From contig CM038726.1 of assembly GCA_021613375.1 (NCBI GenBank), forward strand, positions 12,780,253-12,844,252: a stretch of 64,000 nt of DNA, written 5' to 3'. The notes under the pieces are model-generated. The model was not told where the DNA came from. It did no database searches and saw nothing but the letters and a program-made list of their open reading frames with translations. The stretch's first letter is position 1; the number at the start of each line of letters is the position of its first letter. The position numbers were made by a program, and so were the translations under genes. Shown piece by piece: positions 24,072 to 35,560 of this stretch. The DNA is from Megaleporinus macrocephalus. Lineage: Eukaryota > Chordata > Actinopteri > Characiformes > Anostomidae.

Positions 24072-24205
24072 TATTTTTTTGTTTAACAGTAAAATGGGAA
24101 TTTTCACCTTTTGGGCTCCCAGTAATGGGCAGCTTTGGCATAACTGGGCTTCAAACACACAACCTTTGGGAGAAAGTGAATGCTTAGCCTGATGCATATA
24201 CTCCA
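24037..24205 (-). mobile_element. tRNA-derived SINE fragment with (ATT)n tail
   Basis: Read on the minus strand, a head with GGCTAAGCATTCAC (about 24175-24188) is followed by GGTTGTGTGTTTGAAGCCC (24147-24165), a degenerate RNA polymerase III B-box of tRNA type, then AGTTATGCCAAAGCTGCC and an A-rich tail ending in an (ATT)n array, which on the plus strand is (TAA)n at 24037-24071. This matches a common teleost tRNA-type SINE from memory. The left part of the head, including the A box, is missing or eroded, so it is not a functional tRNA gene. Confidence 0.72.
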
Positions 24206-24499
24206 GCATATACTCAAATTTCTGTAATAAAATGTTTAACAAACTGTCAAAATATTTGTTGTTTTAGCTTTAAAAATTGTGTAATAACACCTACTGCAAT
24301 TATCTAAGAACACAGATAGTTAGTTTGAACCATAGCAATGCCACAGCTGTTCATATCTTTAAGCCCTAGAGAAGAAATAATCCCAGGTTATGTTTTTTAC
24401 TTAACTAAGAAACTATTAATGAGCGATAACAGAACTCAAATTTTTTGCTGTGTAAAGAACCGGCAAATGAAATGCAAAAAACAGAGCAAGAAAGTGTGA
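24206..24499. other. AT-rich spacer
   Basis: Nothing recognised. Confidence 0.4.
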
Positions 24500-25180
24500 G
24501 GAACCTTTTTAAATCAATTTAATGCAAAGCTAAAGGTCCTCCAAGTTTTTTCTTTCCTCTCTCGGGAACAGTGCAAGTCCAAGCCAAGGTCCATTTGTAG
24601 GAACATAATGGTGATGTTGCCATGTAATGAATTAACCATTTCATCCAAGCCCTTACCAGTAATTTCCAAAGCAGTGTCATGGCCTCTCCAGGACTAGCTC
24701 AGCTTTTAGTAACCCTGAGCATGATAAATGTTGACACTGCAAAATGCATTGGATGTGCTGTTGAAGGCATATGCTATTGCATTACAAAACGACCGGCCTG
24801 CCAGTTGCAGTAGTTGCTGATTGGGGGCTTTAATTATTTATTTTTCTTTCATGTATCACTCTAGTTAATGAACATACTGTATCAACAAATTCCTGTAATG
24901 GAACACTGAAAGACATCCCACCCAGGGCCGGCAGCTGAACTGCAACGATACATAAGTTTTGGAAGACGGTCATTCACACGCAAATCATTGCCATTGAACT
25001 CTAATCTATTGAGTGTGCCCATTAAAGTGAATTTGCAGCAAGGAGGGGCTAATGGAAGTGGACTCCTCAGGAGTCAATCAGCCTGATTTAGGAGAGTTCA
25101 GTCCATAGATCCGCTGAGTGACATTGACAGCTTTAAACAGAGTCTGCTTGTGAGAGACAATCTTAGTGAGAGAGCTCGGT
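24500..25180. promoter_or_regulatory. Candidate regulatory island 10 (frame-free)
   Basis: About 680 bp of unique, simple-repeat-free sequence with almost no open frame on any strand and many homeodomain-like cores: GTAATGAATTAACCATTT (24626), GGGGCTTTAATTATTTAT (24824), GGGGCTAATGGAAGTG (25045), GACTCCTCAGGAGTC (25060, palindromic). Absence of frames plus motif richness fits a conserved non-coding enhancer rather than an exon. Conservation is untested. Confidence 0.4.
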
Positions 25181-26287
25181 TTTAGAAAGCCTGGAGTAAT
25201 GTTCACTTTGAGCTAGGACCAGATTACAGGCAAAGTTCTAAGTTTACAAAAATGATGGAGGAACCAATTAAGCTGATCTCAGCAAAACAGGACTGGAACC
25301 AACAGCCAGTCTTGATATCTGGTTGGCCATTCTTAGATCTGATTGTTGTTCTTCAGTTCTTTATGCTATTCAGTCATGGTGCTATCAGTTGTTATGAGGT
25401 TCCACAACAGTGTGATGCCTGTTGCTAAGTCAGGTGAAAATGGAATAATAAGAGATATAACCAGTTTGACATGTAGCAGTTTAGTGGTGGGGATTCAGGG
25501 TGGTTTGGTGTTAAGTAGTTTTTGTAGAAAAAACGATTGATTTCTTTTCAGTTTTCTAAAAAAAAGTCCTGATCAGCAAAAAACGACTACAGTTTACAAT
25601 AGATTACTACAATTATTAATTTGGTGTATTATTACAGATTACTGAAATTCATGTTGTTATTTTTGGAAAACAAAACATGCAATTCACTTGATTCATTGTA
25701 AGGGTAGGGAAAAAATTGATTGAGCACTGTATGGGAAATATGAAATAATCAATCCATGTCAGTTAGAGCTAGGTCTGTATTTCAGGTCAGTAAAGTCAAA
25801 ACATCCCTACAATAATGTTATTTTCTGCTAGTGCTCCTACAAGATGAGGTGTTGCTGATTATTATAATATAATAATAAGTTATAATAAGACATATTAACA
25901 TATATTTTATTTAGCTGTTTACAGTTTTTCCAGTGACTCCATCAGAGTCCCGACATAGAGCTACTACTGTTTTCAATTTCTTACATGTGACTGAAACATA
26001 TCGCTCAGGCTACCACCTGCACTCATGGTCACTCACAGATGTAGGAAAGTGACATTTCTCACACCTAGTGTAAAGATACTGTATAGACTTGCTGACAGTT
26101 GCTAATTATGCTGATGGTTTGTCTGATACAGTGAGCATCAGTTCTGCTACTAACCAACGGGACAGATACCAAGGGGAAAAAAACAATTATGCACTGGGCT
26201 GTTAACCCTTTTGTTCAATAATTATATAAAATAGTACAATTAGTACAATTAGTACAATAATACAACAAGAATAAACTAAAATGACAA
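25181..26287. other. AT-rich sequence, nothing recognised
   Basis: No repeat family or gene. Short triplicated ATTAGTACA words near 26234-26262. Confidence 0.45.
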
Positions 26288-26289
26288 GC

Positions 26290-26338
<49 letters not shown>
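26288..26338. repeat. (TTA)n microsatellite, about 50 bp
   Basis: About 17 uninterrupted ATT/TTA units, followed by a short imperfect GTTGGTGATGGTGTTGG run. Confidence 0.96.
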
Positions 26339-26342
<4 letters not shown>

Positions 26343-27584
26343 TGTTGGTGATGGTGTTGGGGTTGGTGATCATGGTCATGTTGTTTCACAGAAATCACTA
26401 AAAGGCCCTGAGGTATCTCTCTCCTGAACACGACAGTAGATTTAACCCCAGACCTGGAATGCAGTTATGATTTATAACGGGCTTGCAATGATTTGAAACT
26501 GTATACATGCTAGGTCTGTGTACCACCTGGTCCACCCAGGTCAAAATGTCCTGGATCCAAAAATTGACTGAGTGATTTTAACAGGCCATTGTTGACCCTT
26601 TACTGTGCTAACAGTGAGCTTTTCTCACCCTGTGAACTGTAGTGAGAAGTCAAGTATTGTTTTAGAGGGCATAAAAGCCCATCATAAATGCTGCATGCAC
26701 AAGGCATGTTCCTTCTCATGAAAAATGCAGGCAGAGGGATGCTTGCGCCGTACCCTTCGGCTAGACGGGAGCTAACAGGGGCCGCAGGGGTTTTCAGTGT
26801 TAGTATGCACTCATGCTGTAATTACACAGTTTTTGTGAGTTATACCACAAAGTGCTTGAAACAGAGTTATCTGACAGCAAGTCCCATTACATAACTCTTT
26901 AAGAACACAATCTGTATCGTACCAGACTACATATCTTCAAAATGATAATGAGAAGAACAAATATTTTTACTTTAAAACTTTAAAAGTTAAAACTTCTAAG
27001 TTAATAGAACAGTGCTATTTCTTGCTCATTCCCAATGGGCTGTTCTTTTTGAAACTTTAAGACACACTGTAAAATATCAGCGGACATTTTCAAATTCTGT
27101 TAAAAAAATAAAAACAACACAACTGCACTAAAAAGTTGGTTCCAAAAGTGACAATACAGTAATTGCATAAGCATGTAGCTTGATTAATTTCTTGTTTATT
27201 TATTTTGTTAGCTTAGGAGATTATATGGTTTAGGTGATTTTGGGGTCCAGGGTCAACTTCTTAAGTTGTTTTTAAATTGCATCATGTCACTGCATTGCCA
27301 TGCCATGAGCTGCATATGACGGGCAATAACTGATGTTCTACATAGGGAGCACCATCAAAAAAAAGCTCTTATCAAGCACCAAAGCATGTGGACCATGAGG
27401 GAGAAAAAAGCCTAAAATTGACCACAAAACAGCAGCAAGAATAATTTGCCAGCCTCAGGATGAGGCTAAATGTTGCTTCCTGTTTGAGTTTCTTGTAGAT
27501 GTTGGTTTAAATCTCAACTGCACAGTCACATCACCCACAGAGCAACTAAACAATACTCACGCCTACTGACCGCACGAGAATAAA
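26339..27584. other. Mostly AT-rich; weak richer patch at 26560-26880
   Basis: A slightly richer patch around 26560-26880 holds no recognised motif or domain. The rest is featureless. Confidence 0.4.
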
Positions 27585-27697
27585 GTCAGGTCATTTATCA
27601 GTTTTCCTGGTCCTTCTTAAATGGTGTGACAGATACATTATGACGCCTGCTGCACCATTTAAGGTGAAACAGAAAAACTGGTGAATCAAAAGTTGAC
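27585..27697. mobile_element. Small hairpin element with about 30 bp inverted arms
   Basis: The left arm 27597-27626 and right arm 27653-27682 are inverted repeats of each other, matching at about 24 of 30 positions, including a perfect inner 11 bp (CTTAAATGGTG / CACCATTTAAG). The loop is only 26 bp. Weaker symmetry continues outwards (AAGTCA / TGACTT). It looks like a tiny MITE or a foldback remnant. No family is recognised. Confidence 0.5.
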
Positions 27698-29039
27698 TTG
27701 TGATAGAAGGGAGTATTGTATTGTGTAGAGTTAATCTGTGGATGTTTGCTGGTGATGTAACAGCTGTAATGTTAATGTGGAGACGCGCCACCGAGTTGAA
27801 TGTTTGTCGCTGGTTAATCCATATGCCAGTAAAAGAAAGTCAAATGACAGGCATCGTGGAACAGCTTGGTACCGAGGTCGAGCCAACCGCTTACAAACAA
27901 GTCATACGTCTCAGTACTTTTGTATGTTTTCGGTTTGTTTGCTTGATAGTTTTTATATCTGCTGCCACAATAGCAGCTAATCTTTTAGTTCAGGTAAAAC
28001 AGCTCTTAACATAACATCAGGAATCAAGTCATATGTATCACAACATATACTGTGATTTGCTGTTTGTACTTTTCTCTCATAATATCTAAATCTAAACGAG
28101 CACAGTACAGGCACCTCACCTCCTTACTGCCCTTTACCCAGATTTCAAATCATGTGACTTTGCACTGGGTATGAGGTTAATCTAGCTAACAGACTAGAAA
28201 AATAGCAGAAGTTAGAAAAGACCGTTTTTCTCCATTTTCTATTTTACCTAAAAGTCAATGTTTTTTTTCACATAATTTATTAAAAGAGAACAATTAATAA
28301 GAGCTGTTCTAAAAAACAATTCTAAAAAAGTTAGGCCAGCATATGAAATGGTAATAAAAGCGGTGATTTGTTAAATTTATTTGAACTGTATTAAATTAAA
28401 ACAGTTACAAAATTCCAAAACATTAAAAAATTGATGCCTGCAACATTTCAAAGTTGCAACAGGAGAATGTTTACCACTGTGTTACATTACTTTTCTTTTT
28501 TAACAACACTTATAAATCACTGCTCTGTTTTTTTCTACATTTAATCATGCTTAACTCTCACACATTTGCCTGATGCCTACACTGAGACTTCCTTTTTTGT
28601 TTCCAGTCACCTTGCGGCATGCTGTTATATATAAACATGTAAATAAAACCTTCTAGATGGCTGCTTCTATTGTTTTTAACTTTTGCCCATTTTTATAGAC
28701 AACAATATGTCATACAGTGTTAAAAAGAAATACTTAAGCAAGTCTACCTGAGAGTACTCAACAGCTCCCTGTTGTTTACTACGTATGTATGGTGATATTG
28801 GTATCAATTACTAATTAGCAGCATATAAGCTCTATTCGTTTCATATCTCTACTGTAAAAACTTAGGAAATGTCATGGGACCCCAAACAAACAACTGAAGA
28901 ATTTTCTGAACTGTTGCTCAAAAGCTACAGTTAACATTCACGTACACAAATCCGAAGAAGAGGCAAGGGCTTCATGTCATTCCTGAGCAAGTGTTTGTGT
29001 ACAGCAAGCACTCTGTGACATGGGCTGCCCTCTGTTTGC
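27698..29039. other. AT-rich sequence, nothing recognised
   Basis: Two overlapping plus-strand frames at 27700-28014 (104 and 67 codons) have no recognisable domain. They start right beside the hairpin element, and chance is the simplest explanation. Confidence 0.4.
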
Positions 29040-29330
29040 TACACGCCAGCACAGGAGTGCGTGGAGAAAAGTAAAGTGTCAGACCTTAATCAGGTTAGCT
29101 GGGGCTGTGATGGATTAAGCTCCAGTCGGGGAGACGCTTCCCTAACATTAGGGTGTCTGAGATGTCAGCTGGAGAGCGCTCCCATTAATAGCTCTCCCTC
29201 AGATTACTGCATTAAGTTTATTAGCAGCTCCAACTCTGCAAGCACTTTGGGTCGGGGCAGTTTAGAGGGGGGTGTCAGGAGTGGGCCACGCCACGCTATG
29301 GCATACAGAATCTATCTTACTGTGTCTCTC
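29040..29330. promoter_or_regulatory. Candidate regulatory island 11 (OTX/PITX-like site)
   Basis: Complex sequence with TTAATCAGGTTAGC (29087), GGATTAAGCTCC (29111), CATTAATAGCTCTCC (29183) and CATTAAGTTTATTAGCAGC (29210). GGATTA is the core bound by K50 homeodomains (OTX, PITX). It lies within a 174-codon plus-strand frame (29061-29585), the longest in the window, but the translation has no recognisable domain and continues into AT-rich sequence. Enhancer is the better guess than exon. Confidence 0.35.
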
Positions 29331-31249
29331 TCAATCTCTTGTCAGTACTTCAGGGAAATAACACACCAACAAACTGGCAGAGACATGAAGAAGACAACGG
29401 ACAGTGCCATCGGTCTAAAAGAAACAGTTTGGCAATGTACACAATATTTCCCTGAATGTTTTTCTTCACCTAAGACTCATATAAGACCACCAACTACTTT
29501 CCTACTGTTGCTGCTGCACTGGTGGAATGAAATAAATAAAAAACTAACTTTAGTTTCACATGAATTACTGCAGTTTGCACACTGAAAGGCCTCTGAAATG
29601 TGGATTCACGCTTGTTGTTTTGGGGTAAAATTATAATCTATACTGTATTGCCTGTTCATCAATTAATTATTTAGCATTTTTCTTTTGCACTTATACTCTT
29701 GCAACTGTAAGGGTTTTGCTGGTGTTTATTAAAACATCCATGATGATGAGCTATGTGTTCTACAAATAAAGTGGAAGATGGGTAGACAGTTTTCCTCATA
29801 AGGTGGAAGTCCATAAAGCAAGTTTAATAAGTTACTCAGATAACTTTAGAATTTATACTTGCATGGATTTATGGATTTATCCTAATAAATACAGCTTTGT
29901 TCATAATATTTTGCCACTCAGTATGACTGAGATGGTATTTCCGTAGAAAAGTGCCGTCAGTGCATACACCGTATTGCAAGGTATCTGGTAGCCATTGCCT
30001 TTTTATGACATTTGTCTACAGTTATAGCTCAAAGTCAAAGTTTTTATCACATACATAGTCATACATGGTACAACTATCAGTGAAATGTTTTGACAACTGC
30101 CTGCTCACATGACACTGTAAGTTAATATGGAGTATCTAAAATATTAAGGAATGTATATTTTAAATAAGCATAAAAAGATAAAGAATGTTCTGAGATAGCA
30201 ATATAATATAAACATTAAGAAAAAATAAATACAAATAAAAAGTAAATAATAGCTGAATGTTCATTCATTTTAAAAGTAATCCTTAAATTATTTCAGTAAT
30301 ATTTGCACTGTATGTGACTAATGTTAGCCTACCATTTAAATTACGTAGCCAACCAATTTAACCTAGCAAACTTGTTTTGAATATACTTTGCATCACCCAT
30401 CTTCTCACAGTGATGGATTATGAATGTGACACAAATTGGGTTGTTTTTAATCCAGCACTTTTCTCAGTGCACATGATGAGTTACTGCCCGTTTGATTGGC
30501 TGTATTGGCTCTTTTATATAACTTTTTCCATAAAGTTGAAACAATTGTTGTGACTGAGTTTTAAAAAGAGTCGCACATGTAATTTTGTTTCATGTAGGTT
30601 TAAAGTAAAGTCTAATGGAAGTTCACTGTGTAAAGCCAACCTAAAGCTGCTGTGCTAGCCTTCAAACTCCACTGATGTAACTATATTTGCGAGTGTTAAA
30701 GCTAGTATATAAATTGTATTAGGCTTGTAGCTGCAGTGCAAAACTAAACCATTGCAAACCAAAAGTCTTATTTGATTTCTAATAAACTGGTCCACTACAT
30801 TTTGAGTAACCTGTCTACTGCATCACAAAAAAGGATAAGCTTGACCCAGACTTGCAAGAGTGAAAAGAGATTACATGCAGAGGGTAAGGGATTATATCTG
30901 ACCCAACTTCATTGTTTTGCAATGGCTTAACAATTAAGCATAAAAATATTTAGATGCTTAATATTCTTTATTTCTGAAAAGCATTTGTGTTAAGCAGCAG
31001 GCTGAGGTTAGTCGGGTAAAGGAAACTGTAATACAACCATTGTGAATTTCATAGATTACCATTGCACACCTACTAGGATTCATCTATATCTCAAAAATGT
31101 GGGAGCTCTAATGTGTGAAAACTGTTTTAATCCTGTGAATCTTGAACTGCATTTGTAATATTACTCCTGTTGTGTGCATGTTTTTTCATGCAAGCCTCTT
31201 CTTTGATTTACATCTTATTAATAAGCAATTGATTTTGTGCATAATAAAC
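29331..31249. other. AT-rich sequence; possible retroelement tail at 30022-30110
   Basis: At about 30022-30110, words such as TTTTTATCACATACATAG and ATCAGTGAAATGTTTTGACA resemble the reverse of teleost non-LTR 3' tails. This is weak. The rest is featureless. Confidence 0.3.
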
Positions 31250-31570
31250 CATGGCACATGTGAACACTGGTGTAGTGGGGGAGGGTCAGGTAAAGCCGTG
31301 TGTTTGATTATAGCTCTCATGGTCCTGACGTGGGCTGGAGGGCCAATGTGGAGTGGAAATGAAGACGTACGGCCTGTTAAGAAGAGCGATCTGCCCAGCC
31401 CTTCTCGGCGTCCTCATCACTCTTCTCTCAGGAGAGGAGGAAAGTGAGCGACTTAATCGCTGCTTTAGCCGCTCGTGATTGGCTTAAGTGCCCCTTTCTG
31501 GGAACAGCCGAGCAGGGGCAGCAGTGGCTCAATCTACACTCTCAAACAGAAAGGTGCTAAAGCAGGGTTC
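31250..31570. promoter_or_regulatory. Candidate regulatory island 12
   Basis: CpG-bearing complex block with GAGCGACTTAATCGCTGC (31446), a near-palindrome around TTAA, and CCGCTCGTGATTGGCTTAAG (31470), which contains a CCAAT-box-type ATTGG. No domain in the 101-codon frame that enters it. Confidence 0.33.
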
Positions 31571-32011
31571 TCCAGCGTCTGCTTGTTTTACTTGTACTTT
31601 GTAAAGGAACACAGAATCTGTTGGCTGGTAACAAACATATAATAGACAACATATAAAAGACTTTGATACAGTGAATGTTTATAATTTTTACAAACTTTTA
31701 CAGAATATTTCCATAGATTTCACAGATTTGTTTGAAAAATGTTTGTCTGTTGATCTAATTCATCTCGGTGCTTGTGTCTCTTTTTATTCTTACTCAAATG
31801 AAACAAATCAAGTCCCATTCTGAACGTGTGTGCATGCATGTTTAGAAATAATCCAACAACAGCTGCAATCCTGTGCACAAAAAACTCTCAGTTTTACTGC
31901 TCAATGTGGATACATTCCAAATACTCAACTTATGATTTCAATGACATTTAATGGATAATGACAAGGTTTCTCACCAAAGAAAGGTTTAATAGTATTAAAG
32001 AGTCATCCATT
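31571..32011. other. AT-rich spacer
   Basis: Nothing recognised. Confidence 0.4.
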
Positions 32012-32275
32012 CAAAAGTTTTGTGACACTTCTCATAGTCCTCTGTAGATGCTTTGAAGATGATCTGTCTGCCTTCAACTAACATTCAATTAAAGATCTAT
32101 TCAATGCAACTGAATGCAACCCTAAACCTACACCTTATACGGACCTTAACTAAACCTAAACCTATTCCTAAACTTAAGCCCTACCAAAATAATGCTGGTA
32201 AACAACTATAACCAGATAGCGATAAAGCTATCTGTAGATCATCTAGAGGAGACCATCAAAATAAAGTGTGACTAA
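32012..32275. mobile_element. MITE-like element with telomere-like core
   Basis: Left end TTTTGTGACACTTCTCATAG and nearby CTGTAGAT...GATGATCT (about 32018-32062) are imperfectly mirrored by CTGTAGATCATCTAGAGGAG...AAAGTGTGAC (about 32231-32273). Between them is a degenerate CCTAAACCT-rich tract (32120-32190), as in a non-autonomous DNA element common in otophysan fish. It is eroded and non-coding. Confidence 0.55.
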
Positions 32276-32352
32276 AGGTCCTTTAGGGAATCAACTGTGT
32301 TTCTTCTATGGCATCTGTCCAAAGAACCCTTTTGGCACCTTTATTTTTAAGG
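32276..32352. mobile_element. Right half of the AAAGAACC-type MITE
   Basis: AAGGTCCTTTAGGGAATCA, TCTTCTATGGCATCTGTCC and the terminus CACCTTTATTTTTAAG (32337-32352) match the right end of the MITE seen full-length at 60378-60548. It abuts the preceding MITE directly; the left half is missing. Confidence 0.65.
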
Positions 32353-33680
32353 CCTGGCTGCAACATGATAACAGGTCAGCTGCGTTGTTATGATCCTAGT
32401 TGTGAAGTGCTGCTGAGCCTACAATCAGCTATAGAGGGCCCCCGAAACCCAAGCCTCATCTTCATGCTGATGACTGCAATTAGCTCCAACATGGGCTTCT
32501 GTCTGTAGTCATGAGCCATACTGGATGGTCTCGCCTTCCTTCCTTCCCTCATCTCGGAAGCATGGGGCCCATCAACTGCCCAGGGGAGGGGGGATCGCTT
32601 TCCAAAGGCAATGTGGGAAGGCATCTAGTTTTCTTCGGTCTGTCATAACCCTCAGAGAGCGGCGTTCCAAATTATTTCCCATGAGTGAGCGGCACCTGAT
32701 CCAGGTGGCCGACACTGCATCCCGCCGCAGCTTCTGACACAGGTAGCCGTTTTGTGCGGAGGCTGCCCGTTCACATGGAGGAGAGCCCAGCGAGCGCTTC
32801 TATGAGCGAGTATTAGCTTTCCCCTGAGGGAGAGTTCTAATTAAGTAATTGACTGATGCACAAAGCAGGTGCATGTATCCGTTACAGCGGGTCTCGACCT
32901 GTTCATTATTAAACAGTGACCCTCTTTGGTGCTTGTGCCAAAGCCAGAGAAAGTCCTCTGAAGGTGCTCTCACGAAGCGCTTAAGCCAGGATCATAATTA
33001 CACTCTTCGCTGTTCGCCTTCGCTAGCCGTCTCCAAAACCGCTCTGTGTTTGTCTCATAATCCACAAGATAAAACCTGAACAGACAGAAAGCAAGACTGA
33101 GAAAAACCAAAACGGTAAGATACTCAACTTTGGTAGGTCACAAGTTCAGATGGATAAGAAAGCGATAGATGTGGAGAAGGCTGAAGCGATGAAGATAACG
33201 ATGGAAAATAGATATGTAGCCTTATATTAGACAAGATGTTATATTATGACTCTCTGAAGACTTCCAATTTCATGGAAAGCAATTTCCAGTTCCGCTGAAA
33301 GACTGTAAAGTGACCACGGTGAAACACAATCAAACATACATACAACAGTATTCTTGGAGAAAAGGATGGAGGCAGCTCACTTTCTGTTTGGCTCGTATGG
33401 AGATTATTTACCGAAGTAAGCAAGCGGCCAAGATATGGATTGATAGCTGAGAAGCAAATTGATTCAGAGGCCTGCAAGCGCAAGCGCCACGGAAACGGGA
33501 GACGACTCTGCCATTTTAATTCAGCAGCCCACACATTTCATTTCATAGAGCCGGGCAGAGTTACAAGAGCTGATCGCTGAGACGTCGATGTCCTGGCTAT
33601 TACATCATGAGCTGAGGCGCGGCAGCACAAACGCAGTAAGGTTGCATGGAACCGCATAGTGCACTATGGATCTCGAGCCT
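32353..33680. promoter_or_regulatory. Candidate regulatory island 13, longest block
   Basis: About 1.3 kb of complex, CpG-bearing sequence with no simple repeats: GGCTGCAACATGATAAC, GAGTTCTAATTAAGTAATTG (32831, with TAATTA), AAGCCAGGATCATAATTACA (32982) and CATTTTAATTCAGCAGCC (33513). Several 60-96 codon frames on both strands overlap and none has a recognisable domain. Its size and uniformity make it the strongest texture-based candidate for a cluster of conserved non-coding elements. Confidence 0.4.
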
Positions 33681-33739
33681 TTGTTCAATCCTTGAAAGAT
33701 CTTTTCTTTTTTCTACCTTGGGAACTTGGCTGAACTAAA

Positions 33740-34040
33740 TGCTTTCTGGGTCTGATAATAAGGAGAGGACAGGTGGTGACCCTGGTGTGATATCCTTTGC
33801 TTGAGGAAGGAAGTCAAACAGCCGCTGGGACCAATCCCAGGCATTCGAGCCGACCACAGCGGTATCCTGGATTGGAGGGATTAAAAAGAATCAGTGTCCA
33901 AAGCCTTCCTGATGGATTACAACAAGGAGTCTTGATGAGAGATAAGAAAGAGATTGATACCGAGCATTTGTAGGGATATAATCCCAGAAGTAGTGTTGGG
34001 AGGGATGTCTTTGAGCGCTTATCGATGTAAATGGGGTTAA
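33740..34040. promoter_or_regulatory. Candidate regulatory island 14
   Basis: Continuation of the preceding richer tract after a short AT-rich gap, with GGGTCTGATAATAAGGAG (33748) and GGAGGGATTAAAAAGAATC (33875, GGATTA-like core). Non-coding by eye. Confidence 0.3.
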
Positions 34041-35079
34041 CTGTGTTGTGTTAAAGAATCTGGATTAGAAGTGAGTCAAACTGACTTAATACATGATATT
34101 GTTGATATACTTGAATACTTCTTTTTCATATTAACTCATATTTAATTTTGATACAAAACTGCAAGGGCCTGGTATGTAGGCCTGCACTACAATATCATAA
34201 GTACAAAGCATATTCCATTGCTCCATAGGAATTACTTAATATCAACTATTTATTAATGTAATTTATTAAAATGACTATTTCAACTATTCACAAGCTATTT
34301 TGAACAAACACATATGTCTTTTATCCGAGTGTTGAATCCCACAATAAAAGCAGCAAGGGTGTAGAATTGGTGTCCCCACCAATATCCTGCGATTATTGAA
34401 TTGTCCCCACCAATAACTTGATCTGTCAACATCTCATTAGGTGCAGAAAGAGTTAAATCATGTTCTCTACTTAAGTCCTATCCCCCCATTTGTTCTGGGG
34501 TTGTTGTTTGAAAGTGGCAACACTACCTGGATGAAGATATATCTTGTACTTTTATCGACACATTGTTTTTTTTCTGTTACTTTGTTGGTTTTGTGGAGAT
34601 TATGCAGCTCCATCTACTTTTATTACTGCTGATGTATGAGACCAGTTTCATTTGCACTATGGCTGAAGTAAACTAAACTATTTTTTGTCAGACATTAGTT
34701 TGACATTAATTTAACATTATACAATTCATGAATTAAATTATGAATTGTTATTCTGAATTGTTAAAAAGCATGTAGAATAGCATATGTAGTACATCAGTCC
34801 TTTATAGTTTGTCCTATAGTCCTTTAAAGCTCTGAATCCATGTGCTGATGCATTTTACTATGATCTGTGTGGACACGTACATATCCCAATGACTTTAGGG
34901 CAGAATGTCAAGAGTTAACTGTGACAAAGTCAAAGCCTTGAATGGTGAGACACTGGATATGATATGAATATGGCTTAACAACAAACAGAAAAGTGAATAC
35001 ATTACAAGCGTCTAATGGACGTCTAATGTTTTATATTAGGAAGGCCAGAATGTAATGTGAAAATAAACATTTTAACTTC
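34041..35079. other. AT-rich sequence with a small tandem
   Basis: A short word, GTCCCCACCAATA, occurs twice 32 bp apart (about 34371 and 34403). It is probably a repeat remnant. An imperfect AATTCATGAATT hairpin lies near 34723. Otherwise featureless. Confidence 0.4.
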
Positions 35080-35560
35080 CTCACTGCCATGTAAGATGGC
35101 CATTAGCGCTAACAGTAGCTTGGAGTCACTTATCACCAACTTGAACAGGACGTACCAAGATGCACAAGCCATGCCAAAATGATACAATGACAGATGAACA
35201 ACTTCCGCACCTGAGAGATTAATGAGAAATTGTCTCCACACTCCCTCTACAATCTCATCACTTCAGATGAACAGACAGCAGAATATTACTCAGCCAGATG
35301 TGGGCCATGTAATGGTGCTGCTTTCCAGAAGCTTAAATAATCATAACCGACCTCTGAAAACCAATAAACAGAGAGATGGCTTTCAGCCTTGATTGGATTT
35401 ATCTGAGCGCTGATGGACTTACATTAAACAGACCCCTTTGTTTGTACAGTGTGTTAAGAGGCTTTGTGTGTCCAGCCAGGCATCGGTATAATCCATTCAA
35501 ACATGTATACTGTGGGAGTTGTTCCTTTGTAATTGATTTGGCCTTCTTTGGCTTTTAGGT
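35080..35560. promoter_or_regulatory. Candidate regulatory island 15
   Basis: Contains AAGATGGCCATTAGCGC (35093, YY1-like core) and AGCTTAAATAATCATAACCG (35330). Moderate complexity; no domain in local frames. Confidence 0.27.

Noticed and set aside
24147..24165. tRNA gene on the minus strand
   Set aside because: Only a degenerate B-box-like sequence; no A box and no cloverleaf. It is part of a SINE.
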